This document shows, in pieces, positions 55,461 to 64,000 of a stretch of 64,000 nucleotides of DNA. Each line of letters starts with the position of its first letter. Position 1 is the first letter of the stretch. The DNA is from Micropterix aruncella (taxonomy: Eukaryota > Arthropoda > Insecta > Lepidoptera > Micropterigidae), in assembly GCA_944548615.1 (NCBI GenBank), contig OX155961.1, forward strand, positions 186,001 to 250,000, given 5' to 3'. Made by a program: the position numbers and the translations under genes. Below the pieces are notes generated by a model that saw nothing but the letters and a program-made list of their open reading frames with translations, searched no databases and was not told the origin of the DNA.

Positions 55461-57000
55461 GCGACATTGCCTTCGAATAAAATCCTAACGGCGACCATTC
55501 TCCACCTTTCTTTTGATGTAATGCCGCTCCTACGCAGGTATTTGATGCATCTGTCATTATTGCCAATGGTGCATGCGCCGACGGGTGCGCTAAAATTACC
55601 GCTTCTTCAACGCTGTCCCGGCATTTCTCGAATGCTTCTGTGGTTTCTGTTGTCCATGGAATTGGCGTGCGATCATTCTTTTTTGCTCCTTGTAGGAACT
55701 TGTTTAATTTTTCTTGATATTGAGCGGCTTTTGGGATGCTATTTCTATAGAAATTGATCATTCCTAGGAATCTCCGTAACTGCTGAACGTCTGTTGGTTT
55801 CGGGTATTTTTTTATCGCCTCCACCTTGTCCGCCTTCGGTCGTATTCCAGTAGCATTCACGGTGTATCCTAGGAAGTCTAGCTCGGTTCTTCCTACGTGG
55901 CATTTGTCTATGTTGATCGTGATTCCATGCGCGTCCAATCTCCCGAGCGTTTCTCTTAAGTGTCTTGCGTGAGCTTCTTCATTTTCTGAGGCTATTAAAA
56001 TGTCGTCGATATACACGAATATGAACGGTAAGCCCCTCAGTACCTCATCCATAAAACGCTGCATCGTCTGTGCTCCGTTTCGTAGTCCGAAGCTCATTCT
56101 GCACATCTCAAAAAGGCCGAAGGGAGTGGTGATGGCTGTTTTTTTCATATCTTCTTTTCTTACTGGTATTTGTGTGTATGCCTTTACCAAATCTAACGAT
56201 GTGAAAATGGTGTTATTTTCCAGCGAGTGCGTGAAGTCCTGTAGTCTCGGGATAGTATATCGATCTGGTACGGTGATACTGTTGAGCCTCCTATAGTCTC
56301 CACATGGTCGGAATTCTCCATTTGCTTTGGGGACCAAATGCAGCGGGCTCGCCCATTGGCTCTTCGACGGTCGGCAGACTCCGGCTGCAATCATTTCGTC
56401 GAATATTTTCTTTGCCGCTGCGTACCTTTCTGGATTAAGTGGCCGCGGTCTGGCGAACACCGGTGGACCTTCCGTTTCAATGTGGTGTTCCACCTGGTGT
56501 TTCGGTTGTCTCGGTTGAGATGTTGCTGATGTAATATTTTGAAACTCGTCGAATATTCTTTGGTAATTCGGCGATTGTTTGATGGCCTGGATGGATAGTG
56601 CCCGTGTTTCTGCCGTGCGTGAGTTTGGCGAGATTAATTTTTTCTGGAATAGGTCGACTAATAGTCGGTGCTTCGCCAAAAAATCTGCTCCTATGATGGG
56701 CTGCTGTACATCCGCAATTATGAAGATGGCCGCCAATGGGTTTTCTAGACCGATGTTTAGTGTCATCTCCTTTCTTCCGTATGTGGCAATGGTAGTACCG
56801 TTGGCCGCTCGCAGCCTGAGGTCCGCTCTTCTGCCGTTGTCGGATTTCCTTCTTGGAAGGACGCTGACATTTGCGCCAGTATCGACCAAGAAGAGTGCGT
56901 TGGTGCTGCGGTCTCGAACGTATAAGCGGTTTGTGTCGTCGGCGCCAAGTTGATCTACCCCCGGCGCCTCTAGTAGTTTTCCGCCTGATTCCTCTGCTTC
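55432..57000 (-). CDS. Gypsy pol: protease and RT, truncated in RNase H
   Basis: The frame is open from 57000 and overlaps gag by about 30 nt, so expression needs a -1 shift near GCGGAAAAC. Domains in order: aspartic protease (LVDTGANVSVLP, then IIGADFL); RT with WASPLHLVPK, RPCGDYRRLN, LDLVKAYTQIPV and the catalytic FVYIDDILIAS, then FLGYTVNATGIRP; the tether (AEKF-type PTDVQQLRRFLGMINFYR); and the RNase H start (IMTDASNTCVGAAL). The frame stops with QQSYHLD. Intact gypsy Pol continues for some 500 or more residues, with the rest of RNase H and the integrase zinc finger and DDE core, all absent here. No stops or shifts interrupt the remaining part. Confidence 0.9.
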   Translation of the reverse strand, partial: EAEESGGKLLEAPGVDQLGADDTNRLYVRDRSTNALFLVDTGANVSVLPRRKSDNGRRADLRLRAANGTTIATYGRKEMTLNIGLENPLAAIFIIADVQQPIIGADFLAKHRLLVDLFQKKLISPNSRTAETRALSIQAIKQSPNYQRIFDEFQNITSATSQPRQPKHQVEHHIETEGPPVFARPRPLNPERYAAAKKIFDEMIAAGVCRPSKSQWASPLHLVPKANGEFRPCGDYRRLNSITVPDRYTIPRLQDFTHSLENNTIFTSLDLVKAYTQIPVRKEDMKKTAITTPFGLFEMCRMSFGLRNGAQTMQRFMDEVLRGLPFIFVYIDDILIASENEEAHARHLRETLGRLDAHGITINIDKCHVGRTELDFLGYTVNATGIRPKADKVEAIKKYPKPTDVQQLRRFLGMINFYRNSIPKAAQYQEKLNKFLQGAKKNDRTPIPWTTETTEAFEKCRDSVEEAVILAHPSAHAPLAIMTDASNTCVGAALHQKKGGEWSPLGFYSKAMSHAQQSYHLD

Positions 57001-57749
57001 TTATAGTTGCATGGCTGTTGACACCTCCTTGCGGCGTCCCCGAAGCGTCTGTGGAAGTAGCAGATGGTTTGTTCATTCTGCCCTGCAGAGCTGCTTCCCG
57101 CGTTGTTCCGCTGCAACTTTGTTATTTGCTCCGCCAGATCCTTAAGCTGTTTTTTTATTGTGGTCATGTGGTCCGCCTGCGTGTCGACTCGGTTCACTTC
57201 TTGCGTCTCCCTCGCCGTTGATTCCATCATTCGATCAGCTAAGTCCGCTAGGACGTCCAGGTTGCTCTCAGTATTTATTGACAAAAACGTCCTGATCGTC
57301 GTAGGTAGATGACCGAGCCACATCGCTTTAATGGTCTCATCGGGTATCTTCCCTCTGTTGAGCCCTTTCATTCGTCTCATTAACTGCGACGGCTTGTCGC
57401 TTCCCAGCTCAGTCTCGTGGAGTAATTTTTGCAGCTGTTGTGTTTCTGATTCCCCAAAAACGCTGATTAATCGGGTCTTGATCGCTTCGAACTTGTTGTG
57501 GGTAGGCGGCTGTAGCAGTAAGTCTCCTACCTCCCGCAGCGCCGTCCTGTCTAACTGTGTGATTACACAGCTGAATCTGTCTGCGTCGCTGCATTTCTGT
57601 GTTGCGAGCAGTATCTCCACGTGTGCGAACCATAGCCGTGGTTCCTGATGCCAGAACGCCGGTATCCTCGAGTTGATGCTCAGCGGAGCGATGTCCTGCA
57701 CTTGCCTGCTGCTTCCGGCCGTGTCGCTAGGAATGTCTTCTGTATTCAT
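56970..57749 (-). CDS. Gypsy gag
   Basis: 259 residues from an ATG at 57749. After a short acidic N-terminus the capsid-like part shows IPAFWHQEPRLWFAHVEILL (near 30-50), AIKTRLISVFGESE and MWLGHLPTTIRTFL, as in insect gypsy Gag. The C-terminus has a CYFHRRFGDAARRCQQPC metal-binding-like motif of the CxxH...C...C kind. The gag stop (TAG) lies within the overlap with pol. The frame is intact, so it may be functional in particle formation. Confidence 0.9.
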   Translation of the reverse strand: MNTEDIPSDTAGSSRQVQDIAPLSINSRIPAFWHQEPRLWFAHVEILLATQKCSDADRFSCVITQLDRTALREVGDLLLQPPTHNKFEAIKTRLISVFGESETQQLQKLLHETELGSDKPSQLMRRMKGLNRGKIPDETIKAMWLGHLPTTIRTFLSINTESNLDVLADLADRMMESTARETQEVNRVDTQADHMTTIKKQLKDLAEQITKLQRNNAGSSSAGQNEQTICYFHRRFGDAARRCQQPCNYKKQRNQAENY

Positions 57750-57859
57750 TTTTCTTTAGGTTGCGAAGATCTTCAGGTTGTCCTCTTGGTCCGTTGAGTG
57801 TCTGACGAGTTGTAGATCTTGCTCGTTAGTCCGATTCAGGCGCGCCGTCGATCTTGCGT

Positions 57860-57877
57860 CCTTGTACAGGGTCACCA
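57860..57877 (-). other. Gypsy primer-binding site
   Basis: One base after the 5' LTR the element reads TGGTGACCCTGTACAAGG. The TGG start and TGGTGACCC form are usual for insect gypsy elements. The primer tRNA is not determined. Confidence 0.7.
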
Positions 57878-57878
57878 A

Positions 57879-58501
57879 TTTCGTGGCTCTATCGTGTGTT
57901 GAAGAACGTGATAAAAACCGCGATAAAATGTTGTATAAAAAATATATTTTTCTTTACAAAAAATGTACAATGATAACGTGCTATCGTAAGCGTAATTTAT
58001 TTCACTCGAATCGTTGACCTACATTATCTGCTTCTATTTATATCCCACGGCCAGCGACCTCGTCTCGCCCGCCTATCGCCGGCTCGCTCCCCCTCCGCTT
58101 GCTCTCCTCTGTCGCGTCCGCCCGTCGCCTGGCAGTCTGCTCCGGTGGACGCCAGTGTGGCGCTCGCCCCTGCTCTGTTCGGTCGTGTCTCGCGGTCGCC
58201 CCCTGCTCGCCGTCCGGTGCGTATATATATTTTCCGATGCTCGCTTTCAGGACCTTGCCGACGTATGGGAGTTTTCTTCCAGCTAATTTCCTTTCCTCCT
58301 GTCCCTTTCTGAAAGGTTCCTTTCTCCTTCTCTCTGTCTCTCTCCCTCCGTATAGCGTTGTCTCGCTCGCTCTGTTTATAAACACGACTAGCGTATATAC
58401 CGGGCTCCGTCGTGCTCCATCGCCATTCTTCTGTTGCCCGTTGCGCTGCACGGACGCCTCGCCCCTCCACTCTTCCTTCTACTGTTTGTAGCGTCGCTAC
58501 A
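57879..58501 (-). repeat. Gypsy 5' LTR
   Basis: The 623-bp partner of 54611-55233. In element orientation it begins TGTAGCGACG and ends CACGAAA. It carries TATATACGC and TTTATAAAC boxes (plus-strand about 58375-58400) that may be promoter elements. Confidence 0.9.
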
Positions 58502-58505
58502 ATAC
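58502..58505. other. Gypsy target duplication, right copy (ATAC)
   Basis: Matches 54607-54610. Confidence 0.8.
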
Positions 58506-58708
58506 CTAATTTTGTAATTTATAGCAGGGGGTCACGTCATTCATAAATCAATTACGTCTAATTAATGTTACACTGGTATACACAACAAAATTGGACATTT
58601 TTGGTAAATATTTTTTAAAAATATTTGCATATTTCCTGCGGTATACGATCCCCTCCCAGCCCGCTACGCGATGCTTGTCTAGCATGCTTGATCGTCTAGA
58701 GAGCCCCT

Positions 58709-59345
58709 AAAGGAAGTCGTGTTTTTCATTTTTTTTATATATTTACTTGTCTTTTTCTTTCTCTCCCCCTGTGAGCTGTTTTAAACTTGATTTGGCAGTT
58801 TTTTCAACGGTCAGTTTTTTAAACTAATACATATCAAACTAATACCTATAAAGTACGAGTACCGGCCGATACAGACCACGTATCGCGCGACCGTGAATTT
58901 TATTCCCCGACAAAAGTTGCCCTCGTAAAAACTTTATGAATTATAAGTCCCGCGCTGTAACAATGCTTTAAATTTGGCGCACGTTCGAGCCGGCAGCCAT
59001 TCCGCGGCCATTCCGCGGGGATAGCGGAATAGCGGCCATACGCGGCCCGTCTGAGCCGTCTCTGAGTGACTCCACTCGGCCGGAGTAGAAGGAATAGCGA
59101 ACGTCTCAATCGGCGGCGCTATCTCGCTTGATTTGTGATCTCTATCTCTATCCAATTCCAGCCGCCTGAGAAATTCGCACCCGGTATAGAGCGAATGGAA
59201 GATGTAAGAGCACTAAAACATTTAGTTACTATATTATAATTATCATGATAAAGCGGAAATCGGGGAGCAGTCGATAGGGCTAGCTAGAGCTAGGTCTTCC
59301 TAGCACAGCGTTTTTAGCGCAGCATAACCTGATTTTAGTTCTATC
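58709..59345. other. No gene supported; GC-richer patch
   Basis: About 58970-59190 is GC-richer (GCCATTCCGCGGCCATTCCG is an 11-bp direct duplication). It contains only short frames, which lack recognisable domains. Confidence 0.35.
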
Positions 59346-59353
59346 ACGTCGGC

Positions 59354-59418
59354 CAGAGCGTAAAACGTTTTACGCGATATAGAAGTATCTTCCAGAGCGT
59401 AAAACGTTTTACGCGATA
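59354..59418. repeat. Two copies of an 18-bp perfect palindrome in a direct repeat
   Basis: GCGTAAAACGTTTTACGC at 59358-59375 and 59397-59414, each inside CCAGAGCGTAAAACG...GCGATAT. The repeats sit exactly at the 3' border of the LINE that follows, next to its TTTA tail. Confidence 0.85.
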
Positions 59419-59565
59419 TTTATTTATTTATTTATTTTTATTTTATTTATTTATTTTTGTTTATTCAATTATTACTAATCAACATAACAGTAAAACCAAT
59501 GCATTGAAAAGTAAAATTAATAAAGATATTACCATAACTATACAAATAGAATGATACGTATAATA
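59418..59565 (-). mobile_element. 3' UTR and (AAAT)n tail of the LINE
   Basis: About 110 nt of 3' UTR after the ORF2 stop ends in an AAATAAATAAAT tail (plus-strand 59418-59458). The segment TGCATTGGTTTTACTG...GATTAGTAATAATTG is closely matched in each 539-bp unit at 45.4 and 45.9 kb. Confidence 0.75.
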
Positions 59566-62520
59566 CTAGCTATCATGTAAAAATAAATAATTAATAGCTT
59601 GCAATTTAAACAAGTGAGGGTTGGCGGTAAAAATATCGAAATCTGGTGCCATCGAGTGAATTTCATTTAAGCGCCGCAAAGCACGCGCCAACAAGTTCCA
59701 CCTCGTAAGGTTAGTGCGCGAGAACGGCTCCGCGAAAAGATGGTGCGATCGAGTACGGAGATAATTATTTGGTATGAATAGATCCACCTTTGCTAGTAAG
59801 CTAGGGTTATCAGTTTTACCACGAATTAGATTGAAAACATAGGACATGGTCAGCATTTCTCTTCTGAGACAGAGAGAATTATAGCCAACCATGCCTGTGA
59901 TAAATGCAGTCGGATACAAAAATGGATAATATCCGTACTGCTTGAAGTACAGAAATCTCAAAAAACACTTCTGTACCTTTTCCAGCATGAGGGTATAAGT
60001 ATCTTCATGTGGATTCCAAATAGGTGCATTCGTTTCCATGCGACTTCTAACAATCGAGTTGTACAACGTGCGCATAACCCGAATATTATTGAAGTGTTTG
60101 GATTGCCGTATTACAAACCCTAGAAGCTTGAAAGAAGTTGTAGATAGTTGTCTAATATGTTCCTTGAAGTTTAACTTGGGGTCGAAAAAAACTCCCAAGT
60201 CCTTGACTTCAGTAACTCTGGGAAGCACACATCCAGCGATGGAGTAATCATACATCAGATGATCAGGCGACCTTGTGTATGTCATCACTGCACATTTGTT
60301 AATATTGAAGTGAAGGTTACGAGCTTGGCTCCATGCATAAACTGCATCAATATCACGCTGGAAGAGCTCGCAGGCCTCAGCACTTCCAGTTGATAAAAAC
60401 AATTTGACGTCATCAGCAAACATTAGACAACGTGCAGATGTGACTACTTTACTCAGATTATTAACAAATAAGTTGAATAACAAAGGCCCTAAGTTTGATC
60501 CTTGGCTAACCCCCGATTGAGTGTTGTATAGTTTGGATTCAAAATTGCCAAATTTAACGAATTGCTGGCGGCCCCCCAAGCAATCTGCGAAAAGTTTCAA
60601 CAGTTTACTCGAGAATCCAGCAGCAGCCAGTTCTCGGAGTAACGCATCGTTGTCGACTCTGTCAAAGGCCTTCTTGAAATCCAAATACACGACATCCACT
60701 TGTCCCCTTGAGGTGCTATCCAACTCATCAGTAACATAATCTGTAAAAACGGATAGGTTGGTAGTTGTGGAACGATTAGGACGGAACCCGTGTTGGGCAT
60801 CCGATAGTGTACCGCATAGTTGGGTATAAATTTCTCGGTGAAGAATCGTCTCGAAAAGCTTAGGAAAGGCTGATAACACTGCAATCGGCCTGTAATTATC
60901 AACCTGCACCTTATCGCCACTTTTTGGTATTGGAGCTACTCTAGATATCTTCCACTTATAGGGGTATACTGCAGATTCCAACGATCTGTTAAATATATAC
61001 ATCAGGGGTTGTATAAAAGACTCACAACATGCTTTAATAACATAAGGAGGAACTCCATCAGGTCCAATAGTGCGGACTGATTTCAGCTTGCGTATTGCAA
61101 ACCGAATATCATCTTTAGTGATACTGTGGACGTTGACGCATGAAGAATTTGCGTCACTCGACATAATAGTCGCTTCAGCGGCGACAGCGTCTAAGGCCGG
61201 TATGTTCGGTAGAAACACTGATGAGAAGTAATTCGCAAAAACATCAGCGGCTGCAGCACCCGAATATGTAGCCTCATTATAGACCACATTCAGGGGTACC
61301 CCACCAGCAGTTCGCTGACTACGAACATATTCCCAAAAGCGTGAACTATCTTCTCGGATAGACGTCTCAATATTGTGCATATACAAATTGAAAGAGTCTT
61401 TTATTTTATGCTTAACTCTACACCGTAAAGTTTCGAAAAGCTCCCTGTGAAACTGAGAACCGGTCCGCTTCCAGCACTTGTGATGATACGACTTCGATTG
61501 AATATCACGGATAATGTCGCCATTAAACCATTTAGGATAAATATACCTATTGGTCAATGCAGTCCGTTTTTTGCTTGGAATGCAGCTATCGAAACAATTG
61601 TAGATGACACTATAGAGATAATCAACGCAATCGTTAGCGTTACTTAAATCGTATAGTAATTTCCAATCAAAATTTTCAAAAAAAGTGTACAACTGAGTAA
61701 AATTACAATTTTTAAAGTTCCATTCATTCCGGAATAGACAATTACCACTAGTAGGGCTATACTTTTGATTGTCGCTCGGCTGAATATGCGTACGCGCTGG
61801 GCGCAGTACAATGCTCACATCAATCGGCGGATGATAGCCGTCAGCTCGCACCAACTCTATCGAGGCTTCGGATACCGTAACGGTATCAGGTTGGAAATTC
61901 GAGAGCACCAGATCTAGACATCGATTATTAGAATTTAAAATATTATTATGTTGCTTAAAGTTACATAAAGATAAAAAGTAATCAAAATATTTATTTACAT
62001 GTTGCGACGCAGAAAACAGATTAAAATCGCCAATAATACAAATATTTTTTAACCTATCTGCAACAAAAAGTTCTTCTACTTTATTTAAAAAAGACATGTA
62101 TACTTCATCAGCGGTTTTAGGGGAAAAGTAAACTACAAAAAAGAATACAGGTACATTTCTATATATAACTTTCACACACAATACTTCACCATCAGTTTCA
62201 TAGCTAGGTATGCGATACGATAAGATGGAGTTCCTCACGGCGAGGAATACCCCGCCTGCAAAAGTTTGTCTATCTTTACGATAAAGAGTAAAATTTGCAG
62301 TCGAGCAAACCTCCGCATCGGTTACAGAATCGTCTAGCCATGACTCGGTTACAATAATTATATCACTATCAATTAAATGTGCGTTTTCAGAAAATTGGCG
62401 CAACTTAGTTTTCAGACCCCGCACATTTTGATAGGATATATTCATGTCACTAGTGTTGCACGGAAAGACGTTTCTTTTTCGTATAGGCAGTGCGTTTTCC
62501 ACTCCGAAAGGACCACTCAT
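59566..62520 (-). CDS. LINE ORF2: APE-type endonuclease and reverse transcriptase (Jockey/CR1 group)
   Basis: 984 residues from the first ATG (62520). The frame opens at about 62601 after a TAG, with only a TTG further up. Endonuclease motifs: ISYQNVRGLKTKL (near 27), VTESWLDD, GDFNLFS (near 160), LDLVLSN (near 200) and YHPPIDVSI. A linker with W-NG and FWEYVRSQR follows. RT motifs: IGPDGVPPYVIKACC, VAPIPKSGDKVQVDNYRPIA, HGFRPNRSTTTNL, VYLDFKKAFDRVD (near 605), GVSQGSNLGPLLFNLF, CLMFADDVKLFL (near 697) and VTEVKDLGVFFD. There is no RNase H or zinc knuckle. The frame has no stops, so the enzyme may be functional. No ORF1 is seen upstream, so the copy is probably 5'-truncated, or the family has a single ORF. 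Confidence 0.92.
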   Translation of the reverse strand: MSGPFGVENALPIRKRNVFPCNTSDMNISYQNVRGLKTKLRQFSENAHLIDSDIIIVTESWLDDSVTDAEVCSTANFTLYRKDRQTFAGGVFLAVRNSILSYRIPSYETDGEVLCVKVIYRNVPVFFFVVYFSPKTADEVYMSFLNKVEELFVADRLKNICIIGDFNLFSASQHVNKYFDYFLSLCNFKQHNNILNSNNRCLDLVLSNFQPDTVTVSEASIELVRADGYHPPIDVSIVLRPARTHIQPSDNQKYSPTSGNCLFRNEWNFKNCNFTQLYTFFENFDWKLLYDLSNANDCVDYLYSVIYNCFDSCIPSKKRTALTNRYIYPKWFNGDIIRDIQSKSYHHKCWKRTGSQFHRELFETLRCRVKHKIKDSFNLYMHNIETSIREDSSRFWEYVRSQRTAGGVPLNVVYNEATYSGAAAADVFANYFSSVFLPNIPALDAVAAEATIMSSDANSSCVNVHSITKDDIRFAIRKLKSVRTIGPDGVPPYVIKACCESFIQPLMYIFNRSLESAVYPYKWKISRVAPIPKSGDKVQVDNYRPIAVLSAFPKLFETILHREIYTQLCGTLSDAQHGFRPNRSTTTNLSVFTDYVTDELDSTSRGQVDVVYLDFKKAFDRVDNDALLRELAAAGFSSKLLKLFADCLGGRQQFVKFGNFESKLYNTQSGVSQGSNLGPLLFNLFVNNLSKVVTSARCLMFADDVKLFLSTGSAEACELFQRDIDAVYAWSQARNLHFNINKCAVMTYTRSPDHLMYDYSIAGCVLPRVTEVKDLGVFFDPKLNFKEHIRQLSTTSFKLLGFVIRQSKHFNNIRVMRTLYNSIVRSRMETNAPIWNPHEDTYTLMLEKVQKCFLRFLYFKQYGYYPFLYPTAFITGMVGYNSLCLRREMLTMSYVFNLIRGKTDNPSLLAKVDLFIPNNYLRTRSHHLFAEPFSRTNLTRWNLLARALRRLNEIHSMAPDFDIFTANPHLFKLQAINYLFLHDS

Positions 62521-62763
62521 TAAACATCGCACTTGCAGGCCAAAAAGTGGGATCCATATATGTGGTGAAAAGAGATTCTGGAACACCCACAAAGTATCTT
62601 CCTACAAAATTTGTAGCGCGTGGTAGTGGTAGCGCGTTGATCTTAGAAGTCGACTATTGAAGCTGACCCGACAGACGTTGTCCTGTCCAAATTTCAATAA
62701 ATTTGTTTGTGATCGTTTTATGAATTTGTGAAAAGGTATTGGCATATGTAAACAAAGTAAAAA
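62521..62763 (-). other. LINE 5' flank with a Helitron-end-like fragment
   Basis: About 62650-62690 in reverse reads GGACAACGTCTGTCGGGTCAGC, like the last bases of a Helitron, but CTAGT is replaced by TTCAATAG. It may be the point where LINE or other sequence broke a Helitron. The exact LINE 5' end is unclear. Confidence 0.4.
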
Positions 62764-63240
62764 AATCGGTTGTGTCACCCCAAGACTTTCCTGTCAAATA
62801 GCCAGGAACTTAATTCAACTGAATAATAATTTCATAAATTCTACCACCACCCCCCCAACCCAGCGCCACTCTTTAACCCCCCCCGATGATAATAATGATG
62901 ATGATGATGATGAATTGGAAATCAAAACCGAAATCGAAAACGAAATTGAAATCGAAATAAAAATAGAATTCTAAACCGAAATCGAAACCGACACCAAAAC
63001 AGAAACCGAAATCGAAATCGAAAACGAAATCAAAACTAGCATATACAATTTTGAGTCTCAACTGTTGACCGTTGAAGATTTATCTCATCGGGAGCCAACC
63101 CAGTGTACATCAGCCATGTCATGGTGGAACTTGGAAGGGGCTATCATAATTGAATGCGTATACAAAATTTTGGGTCTCTGCTGTTGACCGTTGAGGAGTT
63201 CCCTTATTGGGAGCCAACCCAGGGTTAATCAGTCATTCTT
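62764..63240 (-). mobile_element. Second copy of the 119-bp-minisatellite element, truncated
   Basis: Reverse of the element at 34383-35313: right end (TCGGTTGTGTCACCCCAAGA, CTTTCCTGTCAA), GGGGGGTTGGG-type tract, a GAT microsatellite (62885-62912), an AAATCGAAAACG-type run (62920-63035), then about 1.5 units of the 119-bp repeat (anchors at 63090 and 63209). The left part is missing. The aromatic FDFxFDF frame here is a translation of the simple repeat. Confidence 0.8.
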
Positions 63241-64000
63241 CTCAGTCAGGGTTCTCACACGACGGCGAGCGGACGGAAACTAAACGGTCGCTCGCAGGTC
63301 TTACAAAGTAAAACTGTCTTTGCGCACAGGATAAAGTGGCGCAATAAGGGTGGCAATGGTAAAGCATATTTATCGAAACTCTCAGAGCTCTCTCACTTTT
63401 TATTAAATGTATTTAATTTAGGGCCAAAAAAATGTGATTAAGCGCGACGCTAAAGAATTAACGCTAGTCAATATACCTAAATTAAAATAAAACATTCTCA
63501 CCTTTTACATTGTAGGAGTAATCGCGCCTGAAAGTATTTGAAATCAGTTTCAAGACTGAATGTCAAAGGCAATTTGCCTGGTTTGAGTTTAAATTATAAA
63601 TTGATTCCTTATCGAGGGATTCGATTAGAAACTTTTTTAAATTACTGCTTATATTTTTCAAAAAAATCCGAAAACGAAAGTTCTTCAGATATGGTCGTTC
63701 TCAGGTATCATCATGTCACCTTAAGTTTATTTGGAAAATAGTAAATTTTTAACACAATGTTCCTCGCTCTATAATTATCTCGAAGGCAACAAGTTAAAAA
63801 GTTATAACTTTGGTTTTAATATAAACTCGAAAATCTTGTGCCGCACTTTAAACTCGAGCCATTACACTCGCTTACAATACGCGGAGTAAATGTTAATTCC
63901 AATTCATTACGCGCAGACATTCCTTGTAATAATTAATTGCTTAGAAAGTTGAATAATAAGGTTTATCAAATCCTTCTTTAAATATTATTATGTCATATGA
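63241..64000. other. No gene supported
   Basis: A CG-richer patch at 63250-63300 is followed by AT-rich sequence. The 67-residue frame at 63538-63741 has no recognisable domain. Confidence 0.4.

Larger units (their letters stand above)
54611..58501 (-). mobile_element. Ty3/gypsy LTR retrotransposon, young, integrase deleted
   Basis: A 3891-bp element lying right to left: two 623-bp LTRs with one visible difference, a primer-binding site, gag, pol by -1 frameshift, a polypurine tract and a 4-bp target duplication. Pol runs through protease and RT into the first residues of RNase H, then is joined out of frame to the extreme C-terminus of pol. Most of RNase H and all of integrase are missing. 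The LTR identity shows that the deleted form itself was reverse-transcribed and inserted recently. Confidence 0.9.
54509..58708. mobile_element. MITE with about 100-bp terminal inverted repeats, split by the gypsy element
   Basis: 54509-54605 (starting AGGGGCTCTCTAGACGATCA) is the reverse complement, with about 10% differences, of 58599-58708. Subtracting the gypsy insertion leaves about 300 bp with arms of about 100 bp and a centre at 58506-58598, with no frame. The gypsy element lies near the inner edge of the left arm. I see no clear duplicated target outside the arms. Confidence 0.75.

Noticed and set aside
62521..62592. LINE ORF2 start at 62592
   Set aside because: The codon is TTG; an in-frame TAG lies just upstream, and the first ATG is at 62520.
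62873..63061. 62-residue F/D-rich protein
   Set aside because: It translates GAT and GAAATC simple repeats.

Overview
This is a eukaryotic, arthropod-type window. The background is AT-rich, and I find no host protein-coding gene that I can support. Nearly everything recognisable is a transposable element (TE) or the remains of one. The element mix suggests an insect, most likely a moth or butterfly: Helitron ends of the CTAGT type, BEL/Pao, Ty3/gypsy, Penelope-like, Jockey/CR1-like and R1-like elements, plus the dispersed motif ACCGACTTCAAAAAAAGGAA near 36.4 kb. That placement is an inference from repeat style, not a proof.

Layout, left to right. 1-1.8 kb is a composite of a GC-richer dispersed repeat that I call R650; it recurs at 36.5, 43.2, 44.2, 50.0 and 53.5 kb. 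1.8-11 kb holds Penelope-type terminal motifs, a complete non-autonomous Helitron (2879-3652), copies of other dispersed repeats, and the 3' end of a LINE. 11.3-18 kb holds decayed reverse-transcriptase pieces on both strands. 21.1-29.2 kb is the best-preserved nest: a fold-back element, then a Jockey/CR1-like LINE split by a very young BEL/Pao element (22313-28472) with apparently identical 653-bp LTRs and a 5-bp target duplication. 29.7-44 kb holds Helitron helicase relics, an element carrying a 119-bp minisatellite, and a decayed TE-associated protein gene. 45-53 kb holds a 539-bp tandem duplication, Penelope and mariner-like relics, a tRNA-derived SINE, a possible solo LTR and a second complete Helitron. 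54.5-58.7 kb is a young Ty3/gypsy element (623-bp LTRs, one difference seen) inserted into a MITE with about 100-bp terminal inverted repeats. 59.4-62.6 kb is an intact-looking LINE ORF2 with endonuclease and reverse transcriptase.

The most notable observation is that both young LTR retrotransposons lack the integrase catalytic core. The BEL polyprotein stops just after the integrase zinc-binding region. The gypsy pol jumps from the start of RNase H to the extreme C-terminus. Yet both have LTRs and target duplications typical of normal, recent integration, so they were probably mobilised in trans by complete relatives. All protein-family assignments come from motifs read by eye; no database search or computed alignment was made.
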